From contig MNCI01002312.1 in the NCBI GenBank assembly GCA_015680685.1, positions 295,185 to 359,184 of the forward strand: a stretch of 64,000 nt of DNA, written 5' to 3'. Below are positions 11,501-21,599 of the stretch, in pieces; position 1 is the stretch's first letter; each line of letters begins with the position of its first letter. The stretch comes from Gnetum montanum (taxonomy: Eukaryota > Streptophyta > Gnetopsida > Gnetales > Gnetaceae). Both the position numbers and the translations under genes were made by a program. The notes beneath the pieces were generated by a model, which saw nothing but the letters and a program-made list of their open reading frames with translations, searched no databases and was not told the origin of the DNA.

Positions 11501-12956
11501 TGCGATACTTACTATTTGGCCCACCAGGTCTATATGGTAATGGGAACGACAGGAGTTCAACCATCATAGCCTCTTCAACCATGACCAGCTTAAAGGGTTC
11601 TTCCCACTCCCCATCCAGCCAACCCTTCTCCTTACACTGATTGTAGAGAATATAAAACATGCTTGGGTAGGTATGGTATTCCCCCCGCACTGACCAATCA
11701 CACCTACTTGCAAGTTCTTGGCAGAAGAAAACTCCTGTAGGGCTAGCTGTGTTGTAGCTAGCAGACCCGGTTGGTCGTGAACCCCATCATCATTGATAAA
11801 AAACCTGGTGAAAGATACATACTATTAGCATTCAACCAATATGGCCAGCATTTCATAATACAGTAGAGCAAGATTGCAAAACTCACCCACTGGCACAGTA
11901 GATAGTCCCTCGTGGGTTCTGAAAGCATGTTGCCATGTAACGTGTGAGGAACAATGTGTTGTACTTGTGGTAGCAGTTGTATTTAGGCATGTCCCAGATC
12001 TAGGCTAAATGCCTTAAACCTATTGAGTGTTGGCTGGATCCCTCTCTTTGCCTACTCATGATTGCCCTGTTGGTAAAAAATCTCAAAATGCCATGACTAG
12101 CCCTAGGCAGCATGGCTTCTATTATGTCGGATGCCTCCACCTCCTCTAGGGAGGACCAAACGATCACACTAAAGTGGTAGACAAGGAATTTTAAGAAGTC
12201 CCATGTCTTTCTCCTGAACCAAACCCCTTGATCTCCAATACGTATCTGTGGAGGGAGGGCGTTGGCCACAGGTCTGCTCACATGGCACAAGACCCCTCTA
12301 ATGTCCAAAACTATCAGCCTAGACCTTGGCCCCACCCTACATGACACAATCAAAAAATGTTAGCATCATACTTAAAGGCAGTACACACGCAACATAGCAA
12401 TGTCTAGTAGTTCATGTATATAGCATAGCATAACCCTCTGCCCATACAATAACGTAGCAAGGGCATGAAAGCCTAGTGTAGCAAGAACATGCAAATAAGC
12501 CTAGCGTAGTAACAAAATAATTGACAACATGCTCTAATAAAACATGTGTCACGTTGCTGCATCACACATGGCCTAGCCCTCTCAAGGGTTTTGCGTTACA
12601 GCATGCTAAGGTCAAATAACTTACACTACCCCAGCCCCCACGGTTATGACAACCATGACGGTGGCGGTTTCAGCGGCCTTTCATGTAACCATGACGTAAC
12701 ATCCATGCATCTACCACCACCGAAATGGCAACAGAAATAATGCAAAGGATAAAATGACGTGACCATAGAAAACACAGGTAGCCAAGAATAGACACAAAAC
12801 AAATAGAAAGCACAAAAAAAGAAGCAATGGAGACATAGCAGCTTAATAGGTCAACGGTGTGCTCTTCTGTGCCACAACGCATGCTTATGGCACACGGTCT
12901 AGGGTCTTCTTTGCCTCCTCAACCCTTGCAAGTGTCAAATGATTCTTAGGAGCCAT
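8568..12956 (-). pseudogene. Antisense spliced gene in A1: FCP1/NIF-like HAD phosphatase domain plus coiled-coil/acidic C-terminus
   Basis: Minus-strand exons I can place: ATG at 12956 (short exon, end unresolved), 12336-11887, 11804-11513, 11427-10375, 10265-9718, 9612-8789, 8702-8568 (TGA). Introns have GT/AG ends (donors GTGAGT, GTAAGT, GTTAGT) and matching codon phase at every junction from 12336 onward. The second exon reads LIVLDIRGVLC, then DFLKF...VIVWSS, IWD...KYN and NTL; with the third exon (NDDG, LQEFSSAKNLQ) it follows the plant FCP1-like/NIF HAD fold. The catalytic D-x-D and the later DD are lost (LDIRG, LFLTR), so it would be inactive. Later exons carry poly-Glu, a coiled coil and an acidic tail. 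Decay: stops, mostly TAG where Gln would fit, and frameshifts near 11700 and 10040. Function unknown. Confidence 0.7.
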
Positions 12957-13100
12957 TGTCCTATTCGCAGATTTACACCTTTCACTGTGAAAATTTGCTT
13001 TACTAGCCAACTAACACAATTGCTTTGCGCTCTGAAATCCCCTTGTGCTCCAATGAGGGCTCTGCGCTCTTAGAATTAAAATGGCAAAATTGCCAGGGTT

Positions 13101-13115
13101 TAGCCCCTATTTATG
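13101..13115 (-). promoter_or_regulatory. TATA-like promoter of the antisense gene
   Basis: On the minus strand CATAAATAGGGGCTA lies about 150 bp upstream of the ATG at 12956, the usual geometry of a plant core promoter. It sits between the gene and the second minisatellite block. Confidence 0.5.
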
Positions 13116-13290
13116 GCTGTAAGGACAGGATGGGAAAACTTTCCTCTCTCTCTCTCCGATTAATGCATAGTGTGCTATACAGCATAGCATGCTCACCATG
13201 ACATCGTAGCACTATTAGCATTAAAGCCTTGACACACTTCAAGCCAGCTACTTGCCTTCCCAAAAATAAAAAATATATTTGTTTTTGGTT

Positions 13291-13800
13291 AAGTGTCCAA
13301 AAAGACCTTAAACTAGCAATCCCAAAAATCGCAATATGCACGAGTCCGAAAAGACCTTAAACTAGCAATCCTAGCATAGTTGCACCTCTAACGGTCCGAA
13401 AAGACCCTAAACTAGCAATTTTGACCTGTTACATTTTGTGGTCTGTAATGACATTAAACTAACAACATCCCATGCTTAAATAAGTGATTCTTGCATCTTC
13501 TTCCACATGGGCAGTGTTATAATTTCTAGCAGTTTTTTGTCTTCATGCTTGCAGTTCGTATTTTCACATTAACGGTTTGGCACTTTTCATACTCGAAGTT
13601 TTCCATTTCACATACTATTATTTTGCATGTTAAGATTTTTCATGTTGTAATTAGGTAGTCTAAAATGACACTAAACTAGCAGTTTGGCATTTGCATATCA
13701 ACAATCACACAATTTCACACTTTACGTTAGCAGTTTTACACCTTTAGCAGTTTTACACTCTTATGCCTTGGTAGTCTGCCATGACCTTAAAATGACAAAC
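13291..13800. repeat. Minisatellite, second block (before pol of A1)
   Basis: At least six copies of a unit close to GTCCGAAAAGACCTTAAACT plus AGCAA: near 13291, 13344, 13391, 13438, 13656 and 13770, with spacers richer in T. It lies on the far side of the antisense gene from the 4741 block and ends just before pol. Confidence 0.8.
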
Positions 13801-13928
13801 GTGCAATCTTTACATCGCCACACTTCACAAGTTGCATCTCATCGCTTCTTTACAAGTTTTCATTACAGACAATCTCTGCTGATAAACGCCTCTTAATTAG
13901 GCTTTCATCCTATGATGACAGGTTGAGC

Positions 13929-16900
13929 AAGAGATGGAAAACCATCATGACCTATCCATGCCTTTAATGTTAGTAGGTCCACAAGGCAAGCTTGCAAGAT
14001 AGTTGAGCCTCGACAAGATCGATTGGGGGTCAACCACAATTAGCACTATAGCAGCCTTAGAAGCATCCCCGGATTGGCCCAAGCATCTGATCCAAGCTAT
14101 AGACTTAGAGGCTAGGGATGTAACTAAGGACCCTCTCGTCAAAGCACTTGTGACCATGTCAAAGGGTGAGGAGAAGACGTTGAAACTCAGCTCCCTCCTA
14201 GACATGCAAATGCATGAAAATGTAGCCAAGATTCTATAAGACAACATCGATTTCTTCGCATGGTCGTACAGTGACATGTTGGATCTGGATCCATGGCTAA
14301 TTCAACACAACATCATCCTAGACCCACACATGAAGGAAGTCAAGAAGAAGGCTCATAAAGTTAAGCCAGAAATCACACTAGCCATGAGGGATGAAATCAC
14401 CAAGCTATATCAAGAAGGTTTCATCTACGCAGTTGACTATTCAGAGTGGGTGTCCAACATTGTCATAGTTTCAAAGAAAATGGCAGGAATACAGATCTGT
14501 AAAGACTTCCAGGACTTGAACAAGGCAATGATCAAGGATGAATTCCCACTACCAAGCATTGATTAGCTTATCGACACCACAGCTAGCTATGCTCTGCTAT
14601 CCTTCATGGATGGTTTCTCTGGGTACAACCAAATCTGCATTAACCTAGAGCACCAGCTATCCATAACCTTCATGACCCCATAGGGAACCTTCTGCTACAC
14701 CATGATGCCCTTCAGGCTTAAGAATGCTGAAGCAACTTACTAGTGAGCCATGAATTACATTTTTACTGATTACATCCTAGAAACATTAAATGACTACGTG
14801 GATGATATAGCAGTCAAGTTCAAGAAGGCAGCTGATCACCCATGTGATCTAGGGGTAGTCCTCAAATGCTGCCAAAAGCACGACTTACACTTCAATCCTA
14901 AGAAGTGCATCTTCAGGGTGAAAATTGGATGCATGTTAGGGTTCATAGTATCGGAGGTCAGAATATGAGTGGACCCTGACAAGGTCAAGGCCATCCTCAA
15001 CCTAGTGCCTCCGAAAAACCTTAAGGAGTTATGTGGTTAGCAAGGTAGAGTGCAATTCATTTGAAGGTTTGTAGCAAGGTTGATCGACAAGTTACACCCC
15101 ATGCAACATCTTCTGAAGAAGGGGGTTAACTTCGAATGGACAACCTAGTGTCAACAAGCCTTCAACAACCTGAAGAAGGAACTCTTACACCTCTCGACTG
15201 TTCATCTATCACAAATGGATAAACCCTTCTTTATCTACCTCGCCACCTCCGACACATCTGTCACAGCATTGGTATGTCAGAAATGAGATGTCGGTTCTGA
15301 GATACCAGTGTATTATCTGAGTCATGCGCTAATAGCGCACAAGGAGAAATACAATGAAGTGGAGAGGAATTGCCTAGCCTTAGTGTTTACACTAAAGAAG
15401 TGGCAACATTACCTATTCCGTAGTACAACCAACATCATTTGCAAAAGCAATATACTCTGGGCTATCACCAAAAAATTATATGAAAGTAGCAAGATAGCTT
15501 GATGGAAGGCAATAACCGTGGAGTTCGATCTATGCTATATAAGTCAATCATCAAAAAAAGGTCAAGCCATAGCAACCCAACTCACAGCGTCTCTAGTCGA
15601 TGACTAGGCAACCATAGACCCTGAATTCCTGGATGAATATGTTAGCAATGTCAACATCATCCCATCGCATTTCGAAGCCACCTTAGATTTTGACGACACC
15701 TCAACCACGCAGGGTGGTTGCGCCACTACCATAATCATGTTCCCCTATGGGGAAATGCATCCATCTTTTTATCAATTTACGTTTCCTTGTACCAACAACG
15801 TGGCAGAATATGAGGGGCTACTCAAAGGCCTCTTAACTACCTGAGCACTATGCATACAACACCTAGCAATCCGAGGAGATTCACAACTAGTCGTGAATCA
15901 AATCATCAAGGTCTACGCCTACAAAGATACGCACATGCAATCCTACTACGACCTAGCAAAAATATTGCTTAAGCAATTCACAACCACATATGTGCAACTT
16001 GTGCCACATAATGAGAACACCATGGTAGATACCTTAGCTACCATTACAATAAATATTCCATCACATTCCTTGGCAAACCTGCCAACCGCGATTATAGAAT
16101 GTGCAAAGCCTATCACTTAGGTGGAACATGTGGCATCTGTCAGTGCTGCAGATACCCAGGAGTGGTATGCCAATGTTAAAACCTTTCTACAACATGGCGA
16201 ACCCCCAGGTGGATTGACATCTACCCAGAGAGATGCAATCCATAAGCGTGCTCGATAATACGTGCTCATGGGAAATGATGTCCTATGTCGACGCTCCTAC
16301 GACAGGATATTACTAGCATGCATGGGTGGCGAGCAAGTGTAGAAGGTAGTTAATGAGGTGCATGAGGGGCTTTGTAGTGGACACATAGCACCCAGGTCTA
16401 TGGCTACCAAAATCAGATGCCTAGGGTACTACTGGCCCAACATGGAACGTGACTTCCTATCGAAAGTCAAAGCATGTGACACGTGCTAGAGATACGCAAA
16501 TCTCATGCACATCTTGCCTACAGACCTACACCCAATGCAAATCACGTGGCCCTTCCAACGATGGGGATTAGACCTCATAGGGTCTATCACACCTAAGTTC
16601 TCTATGGGGCATAACTTCATTATCACCACCATTGAGTATTTTACCAAGTGGGTGGAAGTCATTCCCCTAAGGAAGATGACGTCTCAGCAAATCTGTCATT
16701 TCATCCTTGACAACATCGTAACAAGGTTTGGGCTTCCAATGACTACTGTCACTGACAATGGGCCACAGTTTAGCAGTATGAAAACCTGGACCTTCTATAG
16801 CAATCTAGGCATTAAACAATCATTTTCTTCCCCTTACTATCCACAGGAGAATGGGTAGGCGGAGGCTACAAATAATTTCATCACCAACTTGCTGAAGCGG

Positions 16901-17404
16901 ATGCTTAACAATAGCAAAAGACAGTGGCATGAGCAAATCCTCTACATCCTCTGGGCCTACAGAACAATGTGCATAACTGCAATGCGTAAGATCCCTTAGA
17001 GTCTTGTTTATGGATCTAAAGTTGTATTGCCTCTTGAGTTGTAGGTACCCTCACTCCGGATGATCCTCGAAGATGTCATGAGCAAAGCCCAAAACAATGA
17101 GTTACGAACCATCGACCTCGACTCAATGGAGGAGGATCATGTGCAGAAGTTGAGATCCATCGAGCACTACCAAAGTAAGCAACAACAGAAGCACCGTGCA
17201 GACCCGCATCGACGGCCAGTGCAGAAGGGAGACCTCATCCTCAAGGGCATCCATGAGCACGTGAGCAAATTCTTAGCCAATTGGGAAGGTCCTTACATGG
17301 TCACTAAAGCCTTCGGGAATGGAGCCTTTAAACTGGTGGACATGAACAACAACGAGTTCACCAACCCAGTGAATCACTCGTATCTAAAGTCATACTACAT
17401 CTAA
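13929..17404 (+). pseudogene. pol of A1: RT, RNase H, second RNase H, integrase (degenerate)
   Basis: Replication enzymes. RT spans ~14276-15200 with YVDD at 14795-14806 and the FMDGFSGYNQ motif. The first RNase H follows at ~15215-15600 (NEVERNCLALVF). A second, archaeal-type RNase H lies at ~15640-16030 (NNVAEYEGL, GDSQLVVNQI; its first motif reads FDDTS rather than DGS). Integrase occupies ~16330-17400 with HEGLCSGH, CDTC, a D in GLDLIG, a D in TDNGPQF and the E after ENG; WEGPYMV sits at the C-terminus and there is no chromodomain. About 20 in-frame stops, mostly TAG then TGA, nearly all explained by single C-to-T changes from CAG, CGA or TGG. The last 345 bp (17060-17404) are open. Confidence 0.88.
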
Positions 17405-17430
17405 AGTGCAACAGAAACTACAAGCACTAT

Positions 17431-17650
17431 CTACTACGATGATAAACTGGCAATTGCACCAAGTAGTGTCCACAATGATGATAAACTAGCAGTGTCAAGA
17501 AACTTCTGCTATGACGTTAAACTGATAGAAGCCATCCGCTACAACATTAAACTGGCATGTACGGTTTGCTGGGACCTTCAACCAGCGTAGCAGTCTGCTA
17601 GGACCTTAAACCAGCACACGGTCTACCAAGACCTTAAACTGGGTTTGCAT
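17431..17650. repeat. Minisatellite, third block (after integrase of A1)
   Basis: Seven degenerate units of 25-35 bp with core GACNTTAAACTGGCA or ...CCAGCA, starting 30 bp after the integrase stop. The A2 copy has the same array in the same place (56856-57025, reversed). Confidence 0.85.
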
Positions 17651-18642
17651 CGCATCCCTAGCATCCACCAGCACTAGATACACATCGAACGAGTGGGCGC
17701 AACGCTAATGTGTGGGTGGGATTTCGTAGCTCTGGAACATGGGTCATGATGCATTGAGAATGAAATCTGGAACATATGTGGTGCCACCACCCTTGGTATC
17801 ATGCTGACCCTCCAAAGATGTCGTATGACATTACACTAGCCCTCCGAACCTACCATCACCACAACCCATCACCCTAATGATGGTTCCTAGGCTAGTTCCT
17901 GCATTTGGAGTTCCAGCAGTATCATGACCCAGTCACGATGTTGTTACTCTAGCTCCCTACCAACACCTAGGCTCACATGACATTAGCTATGTGGTAGCTG
18001 ATCCCATAGCTGAACCAAAAATGCAAGCCCCTAATAGGGATTCCAGAGCATCCGCACCTGTAACACCTCTTGGCGCCTTGGAGACCAACTCCCCTATGCC
18101 AATGCTGTCAAGGCCACTGCTGGCCTTCCTACTTTGGACATCATACACCAGCAACGATGTCCAATAGCTTTAACAATGCAAGAAACTAGTAAAACCTTTG
18201 CCCCCAACTACACATCTCGCAACAATAACAAATGCTATAGTGTCGCAAAGCGAGTGCCTCGGCTAGCTTAGCTACTTCAGAGTGCAAATTCCATGACGTG
18301 CCTAACGCAACTCGCTGCATGGAAAGCATTTGTAGGCAGGTCAAAACCCTTCATAGATGTAACGCAACTCATCCTATGAAGGAAACACCTGTCCTACGAG
18401 AGGTTGAAGAATAGTGGCAGCCAAAGATGAAAATGAAAACGAGCCCCTTAGAGCACTCCGATGAGGGACTTTGCTAAACATCATCTATGCTCTTTGCCTT
18501 AACCTTTGCAAAACAACTGCAACACTCTCAAGTGCATCCGAGCAATGTCTAGACACCCACCGAGCGACAACCTTAGCATTTTTCCTGCTACGGTGTTTCA
18601 TATTCTTTGCTGATGTCTATTGAGCCTATTCTCCAGACATCG
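17651..18642 (+). other. 3' untranslated region of A1
   Basis: About 1 kb without a convincing gene, yet alignable with 55456-56855 of A2 on the other strand, for example around GGGATCAGCTACCAC and CCAAAGT(A/G)GGAAGG. Shared retention in two copies shows it belongs to the element. Confidence 0.65.
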
Positions 18643-18657
18643 ACAAAGAGGGGCCAA
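18643..18657 (+). other. Polypurine tract of A1
   Basis: ACAAAGAGGGGCCAA directly before the TG of the 3' LTR at 18658. A2 has AACAAAGAGGGACTAA at the same place. It would prime plus-strand DNA synthesis. Confidence 0.7.
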
Positions 18658-18929
18658 TGAAACATCCCAAAAAATGCGGGATCATTCTTGCTTTACCAGG
18701 CCTTGCAATTCGCGCAGCACCACAGTAGGTCTTCAGGAGGAGAACATTCTGAGTTCAGGCTAGCTAGTTTAGCAAATTTTCTATTTTAGGTGAAAACAGG
18801 CTCTACGAGTCATCCTAGCTGTCCACCTACGTAGCACGCCGAGCCGACAACCTACTTAGAAATGGTGCATGGAGTTGGAAGTAGCATTCTGGATACACGA
18901 AATAGTTCATCAAATTTTCTAACTCATGA

Positions 18930-19400
18930 AGTTTGCTACGCTACACTACACCTCGCGATGTAGCACAGCAAGCTTGAGAAGACGATTGTAGAATGGAGCG
19001 CTACGCTACGCTACGTCACATGACATAGCGTAGCATGGCAATAGCTTCACAGCCAGTCCCCATGCCTAATTTTAAGTCCTTCAGCAATGTCTCTTTCTGT
19101 TAAGAAACAGTGGACCATGTCTGCTGCTATGCTACAATAAGCTACAAGGTGCAGTGAGGCATAGAAATCTTGTGGAAGAGATAGAAGGTAGCTTAAAGGA
19201 GGACGGAATCAGCAAGTTTGCAAGTCGCACGGAAGCAAAGTTTGCAAATCGGCAAAGCTTTCATGACTAAGGCTAGTTGCTATGCTATACTACACTATGT
19301 AGCGTAGCATAGCATAGCAAGCATGCAACACATATGTAGCGAAATGCACGACAAGGTGTTATGCTATGCCAAGCATGCTCTACTACAAAGCATAGCGAGG
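18930..19400. repeat. GCTAYGCTA palindrome cluster in A1 LTR
   Basis: Several inverted repeats made of GCTACGCTAC / GTAGCGTAGC words. One is TTGCTATGCTA at 19277-19287 paired with TAGCATAGCAA at 19310-19320. Others lie around 18990-19035 and 19350-19400. They lie in U3 upstream of the TATA box. Confidence 0.8.
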
Positions 19401-19636
19401 CATACGGGTGGTTGTGCGACATCAATTCACTTCATCTAATTGGACCATTAGCACACGTCTCCAGATGCTAACGACATAATTACAACATGGTAGGCTCATA
19501 GTTATGGCATAGCAGGTTCGCATTACAATGGTCTTTTCGGTCCAACGGTCATACATGATACGTGTGGCGCCAGTAAGTCAACGTGGGCCTGGGGCACGTG
19601 GCATCCAAACCGCCCCTTTCAGGTGCCCTCTAGCTC

Positions 19637-19644
19637 TATAAATA
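19637..19644 (+). promoter_or_regulatory. TATA box of A1 LTR
   Basis: TATAAATA about 980 bp into the LTR. A2 (54332-54339, minus) and B1 (25290-25297, minus) have the same word in the corresponding place. Confidence 0.65.
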
Positions 19645-20401
19645 CATCGATGAACAACATCCAAAGGGTCCAAGAATTTTCTAAAAAATTGCATTCAAAA
19701 AGGATGGACTATATTTGGCTATTGGGAATTCTCGGGAAAATGGCATTCAAAGTGCTCAAATTTTTCCAACAAGCAGCATTCAAAGAGTTCCAAGATTTTT
19801 TGGAGTCTTCAAATTTTCATCTCTCTGGCACTCAAGTTCTCTTCTCAACACATTGTAGCACTGAGCATTATAAGCTTTCTGTTTGACACTGCAAACAGTT
19901 AGCACCTTTAGCTAACATTTTTTCTTGTCTCCCTTTCTACCACCTTGGTAGAATCCCCTGCATTGTCAACATCCAAAACCACACACAAGTGCATAACCTA
20001 TTCTTCTCTACACGTCCTAGTTACTCTCAGGATCTTTGCACTCCGCCATGATTTGCAATTGATTGTATCCACATTGATAGAGCAAGCTTGTAGCTTCGGA
20101 GCAGTGCATTTTTCTAACCATATTTTACATTATTTTTTGTTTATTGTTGCGTTTTTACACTATTTTCTTCTTCTTCTTCATTTACTTTCAAGAATTACTC
20201 CACATTTCCATTCTTGTTTCAAAAATATACATTGCAAAAGGCTATATAGCCATCAATTAAGTCCCTGTCTAATCGACCAAACCGTTCAGGGTGTCCCGTA
20301 TCTACACACACCCAACACAGCCTTCCCACGGGTATGGGGTCTAAACTATCGTGCCCGTCAACCCCTTGATGTTTTTCAGCCACCGACGTTTTTGATCCTC
20401 A

Positions 20402-20962
20402 CATGGATGAGGAAACAAACCTTAGTTGGGCTAACCACGATCTCCCCAAGATTAGGTTAAACCTAGGCATCTCTTCTACCATAATAAATATTGCGCTAGT
20501 GGAAAATTGGTCCCTTGCTATGAGGTTGATGGTAACATTCCCCTTGACCACAACATGTGCCCCATTGAATGACTTTAAACATGAGGTTGCTATGGGCTTG
20601 ATTTGATCCATGAAGCCCAACTTGTCCACTATTGGGAATGGTCTCACATTGGTAGCAGCCCTATCATCAATGTGTACTCCATGAATCTTATATCGACCTA
20701 CTTGAATTATGATAAACATGGGGGCAATAGTCACTTGACCTTTTTTAGGGTAATCTTTGATGGCTTTGTCATAAAATGTTAAATGGGATGGCTGTGGTTC
20801 TTTAGCCACAGAGGGAAGCATAACAGCGTGGACAGCTTTCTCTTTGGCTAGCATGTTTTCACTAATAGAAATAGATGCTAACATGCGAACCAAAGCCTCA
20901 CGATGTGCTGTAGAGGTTATTATTAAGTTGTACAATATTAATGTTTTGTTCTTTTGTTTCAA
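20402..20962 (-). pseudogene. Protease of B1, cut by A1
   Basis: Retropepsin-like protease region of the gag-pol protein: LTFYD, active-site neighbourhood HIDDRAATN, VDKLG, ARDQF and LGRSWLAQLRFVSSSM, at which point the sequence passes directly into the A1 LTR. It is open over 187 codons with no stops, unlike the A1 copy. The Asp-Asp at the active site takes the place of the usual Asp-[Ser/Thr]-Gly. Confidence 0.75.
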
Positions 20963-21599
20963 GGCCTATTTAAACCTATGAAAGTACATTTAGGAAGTCT
21001 TGGCCACTATTTTATTGTTTGCTAACCTTTTCTTCTTCTATGCATCCTAGAAGACGAATCTCCCAAGGGGGAGTGGCTTTGGGTTAGATAGTAAGTTCTT
21101 TTAAATTAGAGGATGACAGTTGCATGTGTGTGTTACCACCAGTGGCTAATGATGAAGAGGTCATGGGAATTTTGAACAATGGGGTGGGCTTAGGGGGGCC
21201 CAATGTAGTGTGTTCTCTAGCCAACTTATCTGCTAGATGTTCCTTAAATGAGGAGGTTGAGACGCAGTGCTTGTCACTCGACTTTGGGTAGTAGGGGAAC
21301 TTGCATGCTTTAGCACCCTGATAAAAAATGGTGCCTGTGTTTTTGTAGTGGGAAATGATACAGTTTTAAGTACAAAAGGTGCAGCAAATGTCTATGGAGA
21401 AGCTTTAATGACAAAGGGGGTTTGCAACCTGGTTGTTGTTGAAGCTTCAACATTGTGGACCAGGGGTTACATGAACCACAAATGACTCATGCTGTGATTC
21501 TACATTATTGTCAATGCCAATGGCATTGATAGTGTAACCTACATTATTTATGTTCACAAGATCTTTGTAAACATTCATAGATTGGTTTTTAGATCAAAC
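20963..21599 (-). other. gag-pro linker of B1
   Basis: Between the zinc-knuckle part of gag and protease. It corresponds to 3273-3780 of A1. No clear open frame; decayed linker. Confidence 0.4.

Larger units (their letters stand above)
1..20401 (+). mobile_element. Element A1: Tat-like Ty3/gypsy LTR retrotransposon
   Basis: Order along the plus strand: end of the 5' LTR (1-168), PBS-like box, leader with tandem repeats, gag, protease, minisatellite, antisense gene, minisatellite, pol with RT, RNase H, second RNase H and integrase, minisatellite, 3' region, polypurine tract, 3' LTR (18658-20401). The second, archaeal-type RNase H before integrase and the C-x2-H...GH...C gag knuckle are known for the Tat lineage (Tat, Ogre, RIRE2). 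The 3' LTR ends in CA at 20401 and the sequence then continues in the middle of the protease of B1, so A1 was inserted into B1. The 5' part lies outside the window. Many in-frame stops mean it is defective. Confidence 0.85.
18658..20401 (+). repeat. 3' LTR of A1 (1744 bp)
   Basis: TGAAACATCC at 18658 to CCTCA at 20401. It contains palindromes (18930-19400), a TATA box at 19637 and the terminal block shared with 1-168. The A2 LTR (53705-55439, 1735 bp) has nearly the same length. The five bases after it (CATGG, 20402-20406) are the expected target duplication; the partner is outside the window. Confidence 0.85.

Noticed and set aside
18930-19400. CRISPR-like repeats or array
   Set aside because: The repeats are irregular palindromes without constant repeat and spacer lengths, no cas genes are present, and the sequence is a plant LTR.
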